NCBI GenBank assembly: GCA_016934435.1
Contig: JAFGSU010000538.1
Location: 1-5,001, forward strand
Direction of reading: 5' to 3'
Length of the DNA: 5,001 nucleotides
Source of the DNA: Candidatus Zhuqueibacterota bacterium
Lineage (GTDB): Bacteria > Zhuqueibacterota > Zhuqueibacteria > Residuimicrobiales > Residuimicrobiaceae
Part shown: positions 1 through 5,001 of the stretch, in pieces
Layout of the letters: each line of letters begins with the position of its first letter
Position numbering within the stretch: the stretch's first letter is position 1
Notes under the pieces: model-generated
What the model was told of the DNA's origin: nothing
The model's database searches: none
What the model saw: the letters and a program-made list of their open reading frames with translations, nothing else
Made by a program: the position numbers and the translations under genes

Positions 1-165
1 GTAAGGATTTCTGTAAGAGCGATAGAGACGGATCAGGTCTATGTGGATGTCTGTACGATCGATACGTCTCAGGCGGCGCACCTGCTGGCTGCCGTAGGGG
101 AACAAAAACTCGGCCGGAGCATTATGGAGGATTCGTTGTATGTCAGGTTTACCTTTACGATGTAG
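1..165 (+). CDS. C-terminal end of an unidentified plus-strand protein (partial)
   Basis: A reading frame is open from the first base of the window to a TAG at 163-165, giving 54 residues with no start codon required inside the window. The peptide has alternating hydrophobic residues suggestive of beta strands (VYVDVCTID near residues 13-21, LYVRFTF near 47-53) with a short helix-like AAHLLAAV segment between them, as in the end of a folded cytosolic domain. I do not recognise the family. Another plus frame (3 to about 180) and one minus frame are also open here, so coding is not certain. I prefer this frame because its residue composition is balanced, whereas the other plus frame is rich in Cys, Gly and Arg. 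If real, it converges on the symporter cluster, with 145 bp between the two stop codons. Confidence 0.42.
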   Translation, partial: VRISVRAIETDQVYVDVCTIDTSQAAHLLAAVGEQKLGRSIMEDSLYVRFTFTM

Positions 166-310
166 TTGATAAGGCTTAACCCGCTTTACTGGTTTCCCGG
201 CACGGCTGTGAAGCACAAGTAAATGATTCGTTGTACAGGGATGCTGCTATGGCGTCACCTGATCAGTGCGGAGCATACATGGGCGGACAAGAATGTCCGC
301 CGTCCGACGG
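166..310. other. Intergenic region between convergent genes
   Basis: This 145-bp stretch separates the plus-strand stop at 165 from the minus-strand stop at 311-313. I see no convincing reading frame in it. It holds the second copy of an 11-bp direct repeat (GATTCGTTGTA at 225-235; the first copy, at 130-140, lies inside the plus-strand frame) and the perfect stem-loop at 282-301. No tRNA-like or riboswitch-like structure was evident by eye. Confidence 0.6.
282..301. terminator. Perfect 8-bp stem-loop, probable transcription end of the minus-strand cluster
   Basis: GGCGGACA (282-289) and TGTCCGCC (294-301) are exact reverse complements separated by the four bases AGAA. The stem begins 9 bp past the last stop codon of the minus-strand cluster, where a terminator would be expected, and being symmetrical it could serve both converging transcripts. 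Neither strand has a T-run directly after the stem, so it is not a textbook intrinsic terminator. It could instead stabilise the 3' end of the mRNA or act with Rho. A second small inverted repeat (CCGTC/GACGG, 300-310) abuts and overlaps it. Confidence 0.5.
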
Positions 311-454
311 TTACGATTTGATCTTTTTATTGAACTTAATAAACAACCCGATCGCCACCCAGAACGATATCAGAAAAATCAGCGCCGGTAAAATATAGCC
401 GAGGATCGGATGGCCGATGGCGGTCGGCGCCTGCATCATCATAGTTAAAATCAT
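311..454 (-). CDS. 47-residue single-helix membrane protein, candidate symporter accessory peptide
   Basis: The predicted 47-residue protein starts MILTMMMQAP and has one long hydrophobic helix (about residues 16-40, LGYILPALIFLISFW and onward). It ends in a basic tail, KFNKKIKS. By the positive-inside rule the C-terminus should be cytoplasmic and the N-terminus outside. The ATG (454-452) overlaps the TGA of the upstream 42-residue gene as ATGA, the classical arrangement for translational coupling. An AGGAGG Shine-Dalgarno lies 8 bases before it (463-468 in plus coordinates). The same frame can be extended to an ATG at 643, but that version would overlap two better-supported genes and carry an Arg-rich, out-of-character N-terminus, so I reject it. 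The position at the end of a symporter operon suggests an accessory or stabilising role. This is inference; I do not recognise a named family with confidence. Confidence 0.78.
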   Translation of the reverse strand: MILTMMMQAPTAIGHPILGYILPALIFLISFWVAIGLFIKFNKKIKS

Positions 455-579
455 TTCACCGGCCTCCTCCCCCCTGCTCGCTTGTTCTTGTTGTAATACA
501 CCCAGGCGAGGATCAAACCGGCCAGGGAGAATAAATAGGTGACGGTCATGCCGATCACCACACTCAATCCTTGATCCAT
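451..579 (-). CDS. 42-residue single-helix membrane protein, candidate symporter accessory peptide
   Basis: Reading the minus strand from ATG at 579-577 gives 42 codons and a TGA at 453-451. The protein begins MDQGLSVVIGMTVTYLF, has one transmembrane helix at about residues 6-28, and ends in a strongly basic tail (KNKRAGGRRPVK). This predicts N-outside, C-inside topology. The start overlaps the TAA of the 97-residue gene by one base (TAATG) and the stop overlaps the start of the next gene (ATGA), so the gene fits exactly between its neighbours. A perfect GGAGG sits 7 bases upstream (587-591 in plus coordinates). Size, topology and position resemble the very short accessory proteins annotated beside some sodium symporters, but I cannot confirm homology by eye. 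At 42 codons it falls below common length cut-offs and may go unannotated. Confidence 0.8.
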   Translation of the reverse strand: MDQGLSVVIGMTVTYLFSLAGLILAWVYYNKNKRAGGRRPVK

Positions 580-872
580 TATTTCTCCTCCCATCTCTGG
601 ATTTGCTCCAGGTCTTCCAGATATTCCCGCTGTTTGCTCTCATACTCTTCGGAAATCACGCTCAATTTCGGATCTATGACCCAAAACATCACGATGGTGA
701 TGACGATACCGACGCCCAGCATGATGAATCCCGCGGTCAGCATGAAAAGGCTCAGGGCCAGTCCGAAAGTAATCAAGATATAAGACAGCGGCGAAAGGAC
801 GATGGCCAGCCAGTCTTCCTTGGTCCATTCATCCGCTTCATGCGGCGTCCAGGTTCTTTTAATCCAGGCCAT
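579..872 (-). CDS. 97-residue two-helix membrane protein linked to the symporter
   Basis: The protein has a short polar N-terminus rich in Trp and acidic residues (TWTPHEADEWTKEDW, residues 7-21) and two closely spaced hydrophobic helices (about 22-44 and 47-66). Its C-terminal tail is charged, helical and probably coiled-coil forming (EEYESKQREYLEDLEQIQRW, about 75-94). Both ends are probably cytoplasmic with a helical hairpin in the membrane. The ATG lies three bases after the symporter stop, and its AAGGAG Shine-Dalgarno is made from the last two codons and the stop of the symporter gene. That implies coupled translation and matched production. I have an impression of similar proteins next to symporters in FCB-type genomes but know no assigned function. 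It does not look like DUF4212, the small subunit found with some acetate-type symporters. An accessory or assembly role is inferred from context. Confidence 0.87.
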   Translation of the reverse strand: MAWIKRTWTPHEADEWTKEDWLAIVLSPLSYILITFGLALSLFMLTAGFIMLGVGIVITIVMFWVIDPKLSVISEEYESKQREYLEDLEQIQRWEEK

Positions 873-875
873 GGT

Positions 876-2513
876 TCACTCCTTCCCTGCATTTTTTTCG
901 GCCTTGAGCTCGATTTTATGTAATACTTGCAGCAGACCCCGGTTTTCGGCTTCTTTCTTGACAGGTCCCCAAAAGCCGATGGGGCGCGTTTGAACGTACA
1001 ATTTGACCAGCCGATCCATATCATCGGGTTTGGTCAGGAACGTCACCGGAATATAGATCAACGCGACGGCCGCCATGAGAATCCAGAACTGATAGAACTG
1101 CGGCAGTTCCGGCAAAATCCCGAAAGCAGGCAGTATCCACACCACCAGCCAGCAGATGCCCAGATTGGCCACCCAGGCGGAGAGATAACCCCAGCCGTTG
1201 AACCGCCACCAGACTACCTGTAATATATTGGGCAGCCAGGTGCCGGCCACCATCAGCCACAGGGCGAAAAACAGCCATTTGGTGACGTCCTTGCCGATCA
1301 TGATGCCGAAAAAGAACGAACCCAGCAGCACCAGCACCGTCATCAATCTGCCGACCCAGATGACTTTTTTTTCCGTGGCGCGGGGATTGATATAGTGGTG
1401 ATAGAGGTCACGGGTGGCGTACATGGCGCCGAGATTTAAAATACCGGATATGGTCGAAAAATGGATGGCCAGGATGGCGGCGAAAAAGAAGCCGACCAGT
1501 CCGGCGGGGAAATATTCAAAGCCCATGCGAAACCAGGCCAGCTGGTAGGCCGATTCGTCCTGGATATCGGGATGGAGGACGAAGAACGCCAGCACCGCGA
1601 TCACCCAGATCGAGTTGCGCACGATCACGGCGGCGGCGCCCCACCAGATGCTGTACGAAGCTGCTTTCACCGTTTTGGCCGATTGGATGCGCTGCGCTTC
1701 GACGAACCAGTCGAAATGAGTGGCCATACCGAAACCGCCGAGGAAGGGCACTGCGATCATGGTGATGAGCCACATCAGCGGATAGTCGCCCGATACCCAG
1801 CCGGTGAAGTGAAAGGGATTGAGCATTTCGGGCCGGCCGAGCGCATGAATCTTGTCGACGATGACCTGCGGGCTGCCTACGGCCATCACCGCCCAAATGC
1901 TGACCAGAACGATGGTGATCAGCATGGTGATGCCCTGCTGCACATCGGCGATGATCACGCCCCAGAAGCCTGAGGTCATGGCATAGATGGCGCAGGCTGT
2001 GGAAAAGAAAACCAGACCGTACCACAGCGGCCAGCCAAGGGCCCACTGGCAGACGTTGCCCATGGCTATGCCGACCCAGCCGGCGATGAACATATTCAGC
2101 GCCACCTGCCAGCCGGCCATCCAGCCGCGCATCATTTCCGCCGGCAGGCCACTGAAGCGAAGCGTCTGCCATTCGGCCTGGGTGCCGGCGAGGGATCGTC
2201 GAAAAATACGCGTCGATACCCAGGCGCTGATGGCGCACCAGCCGGCAAAGAGCGACTGCCAGACGCCGAACATGCCGTGTTTGTAGACGAAACCGGAGAA
2301 CCACATGGGCGTATCGGTGGCGGTATGGGTGGCGAAATTGGAAGTCGCCGGCAGCCACCAGGGCAATCCGCGTCCGGCCAAAAAGAAATCGGCGCCGGAA
2401 CGTTTGCCCAATTTATAGAAGAATACACCCGATAAAATGGTGAGTAAGATGTAAGCGATACCCCAAAAAAAGTCCAGCCCGGTGAATTGAACCGCTCCTG
2501 TGTATTCCGACAC
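876..2513 (-). CDS. Sodium:solute symporter (SSS / SLC5 family)
   Basis: This 545-residue inner-membrane protein has about 13 hydrophobic helices, the usual architecture and length of the SSS family, which imports sugars, amino acids, organic acids or vitamins with sodium. Visible landmarks are the first helix followed by ADFFLAGRGLPWW (residues 41-53), the ATDTPMWFSG segment (65-74) matching the broken first core helix, and the family signature around 345-372 (FSTISGILN then ATRDLY). Ser353 and Thr354 align with the Ser340/Thr341 pair that binds sodium in E. coli PutP. A soluble tail of about 50 residues follows the last helix (KPDDMDRLVKLYVQ, then GFWGPV). The start is GTG, with GGAGG 7 bases upstream; an in-frame TAG lies nine codons before it and no ATG intervenes. 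The substrate cannot be read from sequence; the neighbouring amino-sugar-type enzyme hints at a sugar derivative (inference). Confidence 0.95.
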   Translation of the reverse strand: MSEYTGAVQFTGLDFFWGIAYILLTILSGVFFYKLGKRSGADFFLAGRGLPWWLPATSNFATHTATDTPMWFSGFVYKHGMFGVWQSLFAGWCAISAWVSTRIFRRSLAGTQAEWQTLRFSGLPAEMMRGWMAGWQVALNMFIAGWVGIAMGNVCQWALGWPLWYGLVFFSTACAIYAMTSGFWGVIIADVQQGITMLITIVLVSIWAVMAVGSPQVIVDKIHALGRPEMLNPFHFTGWVSGDYPLMWLITMIAVPFLGGFGMATHFDWFVEAQRIQSAKTVKAASYSIWWGAAAVIVRNSIWVIAVLAFFVLHPDIQDESAYQLAWFRMGFEYFPAGLVGFFFAAILAIHFSTISGILNLGAMYATRDLYHHYINPRATEKKVIWVGRLMTVLVLLGSFFFGIMIGKDVTKWLFFALWLMVAGTWLPNILQVVWWRFNGWGYLSAWVANLGICWLVVWILPAFGILPELPQFYQFWILMAAVALIYIPVTFLTKPDDMDRLVKLYVQTRPIGFWGPVKKEAENRGLLQVLHKIELKAEKNAGKE

Positions 2514-2520
2514 GGGTCTT

Positions 2521-2525
2521 CCTCC
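2521..2525 (-). promoter_or_regulatory. Strong ribosome binding site deciding the GTG start of the symporter
   Basis: On the minus strand a purine-rich run contains GGAGG ending seven bases before the GTG at 2513-2511. The in-frame TAG nine codons further upstream excludes a longer protein. Together these fix the start at GTG rather than at an internal ATG. The 3' neighbour AAGACC (2515-2520 in plus coordinates) could pair with GGTCTT at 2548-2553 around this site. Confidence 0.8.
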
Positions 2526-2576
2526 TTCCTCTTTTATCTATTTCTGCAAGACCTTAACGGCTCACAAAAATGGAAC

Positions 2577-2595
2577 GATCACAAAATAAATGATC
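2577..2595. repeat. Interrupted palindrome GATCA-N9-TGATC
   Basis: The two 5-bp arms at 2577-2581 and 2591-2595 are exact reverse complements, separated by the AT-rich spacer CAAAATAAA. The centre-to-centre distance of 14 bp is near one and a third helical turns, within the range seen for dimeric repressors. Its location just downstream of the CATAAT box in the only long gap of the cluster is what makes it a candidate operator. With arms this short, chance occurrence is quite possible. Confidence 0.35.
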
Positions 2596-2627
2596 TTATT
2601 ATGCCCCTCACTTGTTGCGCATGAACC

Positions 2628-4985
2628 CTACACATCCTCCATCCGCTTGCGCAATTCGGTGGAATGGGTGTAGAACTCTTCCAGTCCCATCTTTTTCAGA
2701 TAGGTCATGCCGTGGGCGGCGCGCATTCGCGGAACGGGATTTTCGTTGAAATACACCCTGCCAAGACATAATTTCATCAACTGGTACTGTTCCACCAGTA
2801 CCTTGCGCGATAGCTGTGAAAACGGCCCGTCCAGTTCATAACTGGGGAACGAGGCGGTAGCCTGGGAACCGAAACAGGTCAGGAATATATCTTCCAGCAC
2901 CGACAGGGAATTCAACGAAACCGGAATGAAAACATTGGCTTCAGACGGATGGAACCGGTACCAGACGTTGCGATAGCCCCAGACCTCGATATTCTTGCGA
3001 CCGCTTTCCTTCGAATAAATTTTCAGCGCCTCGCTGATGGTTTGCAGGACTTTGTAATGGGTATCCGGTCCGCTGCCCTCCGGATCGAAGGCGACGGTGA
3101 CGACCGTTGGCTTGATTTTTTTCAAAAGCTGCAGCATGGGCAGAACGTCGCGCTCCACTTTGGGATCTTCGGTGAATATCTCGCCTTTATAAAATCCCAG
3201 CCGCATATGGTGAACATGAGCTGTGTTAAATCCGAGGTGCCCCCACTTTAAATCCGATTCCCACTCGCGAATCATGCCTTTGAATTGCTGGATATAGGGC
3301 AAGTCCTTTTTGCCGGGATACTGGCTTTTGAAATAGAGAATCATTTCTGAGATGCGATTTTTCAGCTGGCTGAAGCTGTTCTCCTCGAAGAGAAAAATCA
3401 TATTACGCAGGATTCGTCTCGCTTCCCCTTCCTGCCGGTCGTAAGTGCTGTTCGCTGCCACACCGTCGAGAAACTGATGAACATCGCGATTGCGCCCGCT
3501 CTCGTTGTTGGGATCGAAATAGCCTTCCTCCATCAGCTGACGGAAGTAGGGTGTATCGATGAAGAGGCTGAGCGTTTCCAGCAAGCTGCGGGCGTACCGG
3601 TTGGTAACAGCGTTGAATCCCGATGTCAGGTAGGCAAAGTGATGCACATTGCTGGGGTCGCGCACCAGATGCACGACATAGGCCCAATAGCCGAGGATGA
3701 TGTCGTCGTGGTGCGGCGCGGTGTGCAAAATGGTCTGTTTGGTAATCCGTTCCGAACCTCGTTCGATTTTCGCTTGCAGGCTTTCCGCAACCTGTGCGGT
3801 TATTTCTCTGGGTTTCAGTCCGGTTTTCTTAAAAATCCATGCCGAAGAGCGAATGGATTCAAAATCCTTCTGGTCCAGGTCTTCCAGGCGTTTGTTGCGA
3901 GTCTGGGCGAGATCGACGACAACGTGCTCAATTTCATGTTTGGGCAGGGGTTCCAGTTTTGTGACATTTTCATAGCGACGCTCGGTGAGGAGTACGCCGG
4001 CCCCCTTGGTGATATAAAAACGCGCCCGCGCCACGGTATGCAGGGCTGTGGCCGGATACAGGTTACTGATCGGCTCCTCTATGGCGTTTTTGATCACGCG
4101 CGCTTTGGCTTCGCCGGCAGCAATAATGAGCGCAACGACCTCTGGATTGCAGGTAATCGTGGACAATCCGATGGTGATCACCAGGCGATTGCGCGCCACT
4201 TCGATGCCGCCCAGATCAGTGGCAGCCGCAGCCTGGGTCTCATAGTTGGTAGCCGTTAATCGCGTAGTCGAATAATGGTCCGAACCCTTAACATTGAATC
4301 CGATATGACCGTCCGGACCGATGCCGCCGAGGAAAAAGCCGATTCCGCCCATGGAGCGAATCCTGTCCTCGTAATCGGTGCAATATTGATCAACCGCCTC
4401 GATGACCTCCTTCTGCAATCCTTCGATATAGCTACGCGGGTGACGGGTGCGCAAATCCAGATCCACCACCTCATCCGGAAAAACGTCCGCAGGCGTCATA
4501 TTTTGTTTCGTACCCAGATTCCAGGCGTTGATCAACAGCGCTTTTTTGGGATCAAGACCAAAACCGCGGATATAAAACTGGTTGATGTAATAGTAAAAAC
4601 TGTTCACCTGTGTCGGGTTAATCGGATAAAATTCGTCTATCTGCACAAACCGCAGGCCCTTCATATGGGGGTATTTAGCAGGATCGACGCCGTTATCCTC
4701 CAGATCTTTCTGAATGTCCGCAGATTTCCAATCCTGCAGGTAGCGTATGACCCATTTAATAAAGTGCTCGGGGGTTTTACCTGTCGGCAACGAGATGACG
4801 CCATCCGGATTGTTCTGCACCCACTCGATAAACCGCAGGGCGGTCAATTTGCCCAGAGCGGGAAAATTATCCACTTCCAGAACTGCTATTTTCTCGATAG
4901 GGCTATATATGAACTTTCTGCCGCTCCTTTCCAGCGCCAGCTGTTCGACGCGGGAATCGGTTATGATTTCATGATTATTTTTCAT
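2628..4985 (-). CDS. Glucosamine-6-phosphate deaminase-like / PIG-L deacetylase-like fusion protein
   Basis: This 785-residue cytosolic protein has two catalytic-type domains. Residues about 25-345 match the NagB (sugar-phosphate isomerase/deaminase) fold: LPTGKTP (66-72) for phosphate binding, IDEF (116-119) with Asp117 as the E. coli Asp72 equivalent, GGIGPDGHIGFN (220-231) with Asp225 and His227 as Asp141/His143, and GEAKA (291-295) with a conserved Lys. The Glu148 position of E. coli NagB is Val232 here. Residues about 415-680 match the PIG-L/LmbE zinc deacetylase fold: PHHDD (424-428) for the HxDD zinc motif, and PDTHYKV (640-646) supplying the likely third ligand, His643. The layout matches PRK02122, a deaminase-like family of unproven activity; NagB alone is about 266 residues. 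The ATG has only a weak AAGG site, and no upstream in-frame stop is visible in the 16 bases left, so the start is probable rather than proven. An amino-sugar phosphate substrate is inferred. Confidence 0.92.
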   Translation of the reverse strand: MKNNHEIITDSRVEQLALERSGRKFIYSPIEKIAVLEVDNFPALGKLTALRFIEWVQNNPDGVISLPTGKTPEHFIKWVIRYLQDWKSADIQKDLEDNGVDPAKYPHMKGLRFVQIDEFYPINPTQVNSFYYYINQFYIRGFGLDPKKALLINAWNLGTKQNMTPADVFPDEVVDLDLRTRHPRSYIEGLQKEVIEAVDQYCTDYEDRIRSMGGIGFFLGGIGPDGHIGFNVKGSDHYSTTRLTATNYETQAAAATDLGGIEVARNRLVITIGLSTITCNPEVVALIIAAGEAKARVIKNAIEEPISNLYPATALHTVARARFYITKGAGVLLTERRYENVTKLEPLPKHEIEHVVVDLAQTRNKRLEDLDQKDFESIRSSAWIFKKTGLKPREITAQVAESLQAKIERGSERITKQTILHTAPHHDDIILGYWAYVVHLVRDPSNVHHFAYLTSGFNAVTNRYARSLLETLSLFIDTPYFRQLMEEGYFDPNNESGRNRDVHQFLDGVAANSTYDRQEGEARRILRNMIFLFEENSFSQLKNRISEMILYFKSQYPGKKDLPYIQQFKGMIREWESDLKWGHLGFNTAHVHHMRLGFYKGEIFTEDPKVERDVLPMLQLLKKIKPTVVTVAFDPEGSGPDTHYKVLQTISEALKIYSKESGRKNIEVWGYRNVWYRFHPSEANVFIPVSLNSLSVLEDIFLTCFGSQATASFPSYELDGPFSQLSRKVLVEQYQLMKLCLGRVYFNENPVPRMRAAHGMTYLKKMGLEEFYTHSTELRKRMEDV

Positions 4986-5001
4986 AACGACCTTTTCAAA
5001 A

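Larger units (their letters stand above)
2514..2627 (-). promoter_or_regulatory. Leader region of the symporter operon with possible promoter and operator
   Basis: This 114-bp gap is the only sizeable non-coding stretch within the cluster and is AT-rich compared with the genes. Read on the minus strand it contains a CATAAT box (2598-2603), one mismatch from the sigma-70 -10 consensus, though with no good -35 box at 16-17 bp. Just downstream is the interrupted palindrome GATCA-N9-TGATC (2577-2595), which would sit over the predicted start of transcription. An 8-bp sequence, TTTTGTGA, occurs twice as a direct repeat with 17-bp periodicity (plus coordinates 2579-2586 and 2562-2569). No intrinsic terminator after the fusion-enzyme gene is visible, so read-through from upstream remains possible. 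The assignment as promoter plus operator is a weak inference. Confidence 0.33.

Noticed and set aside
3..180. Second open plus frame, and an open minus frame, across the left edge
   Set aside because: The plus frame is Cys/Gly/Arg-rich. The minus frame has no ATG and is preceded by a stop near 190. Neither looks more protein-like than the frame ending at 165, although the short length leaves doubt.
311..643. A 110-residue version of the last gene starting at 643
   Set aside because: The extra 63 residues overlap the whole 42-residue gene and the end of the 97-residue gene, are rich in Arg and Gly, and lack membrane character. The internal ATG at 454 has a good Shine-Dalgarno and an ATGA junction.
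1461..1973. A 170-residue plus-strand frame opposite the symporter gene
   Set aside because: It is antisense to conserved transmembrane segments and has a His/Asp/Gly-rich composition typical of a shadow frame.
1516..2358. A 280-residue minus-strand frame inside the symporter gene
   Set aside because: It is an alternate frame of the symporter with a skewed Arg/His/Gly-rich composition and no recognisable domain. The symporter frame carries clear family motifs throughout.
2562..2587. CRP-like binding site suggested by two TGTGA motifs
   Set aside because: The two motifs are in direct rather than inverted orientation, so they do not form the TGTGA-N6-TCACA palindrome.
2562..2603. Bacteroidota-type promoter (TTTG and TAnnTTTG)
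   Set aside because: CATTTTTG on the minus strand is one mismatch from the -7 box, but no upstream element lies at the expected 19-21 bp spacing, and the strong Shine-Dalgarno sites are atypical of that phylum.
3477..4259. A 260-residue plus-strand frame opposite the fusion-enzyme gene
   Set aside because: It lies entirely antisense to a well-supported coding sequence containing conserved NagB and PIG-L motifs. It is best explained as a shadow of codon bias.

Overview
The window holds a compact minus-strand cluster of five genes, plus the tail end of a possible convergent plus-strand gene at the left edge. In transcription order (right to left) the cluster is: a 785-residue fusion of a glucosamine-6-phosphate deaminase-like domain with a PIG-L/LmbE-type deacetylase-like domain (4985-2628); a 114-bp gap; a 545-residue sodium:solute symporter (2513-876, GTG start); a 97-residue two-helix membrane protein (872-579); a 42-residue single-helix protein (579-451); and a 47-residue single-helix protein (454-311). 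The last four genes are packed with junctions of +3 bp, TAATG and ATGA, and each has a strong Shine-Dalgarno sequence, so they look like one translationally coupled unit. A perfect 8-bp stem-loop follows at 282-301. An open frame entering from the left edge on the plus strand ends at 165.

The organism cannot be named from 5 kb. The deaminase-like/PIG-L fusion resembles the family catalogued as PRK02122, which I associate mainly with Bacteroidota and related FCB or planctomycete-like lineages. The symporter's C-terminal tail is also of a type I associate with these groups. Consistently strong GGAGG ribosome binding sites and the absence of a clear TAnnTTTG promoter argue against core Bacteroidota. 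They fit a deeper or neighbouring lineage better (for example Calditrichota, Ignavibacteria-like or a candidate phylum). Base composition is balanced, near 50% GC by eye. Nothing looks like phage, transposon or CRISPR.

Working model (inference): the symporter imports a small solute using a sodium gradient, with the three small membrane proteins as possible accessory subunits. The fusion enzyme would process an N-acetylated or amino sugar phosphate, perhaps coupling deacetylation with deamination. The enzyme and the transporter are separated by a gap with promoter- and operator-like features, so they may be transcribed separately. The most distinctive content is the set of three tiny coupled membrane genes, one of which (451-579) is short enough to be missed by routine annotation. 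Next is the fusion enzyme, in which the glutamate of the classical NagB catalytic centre is replaced by valine.
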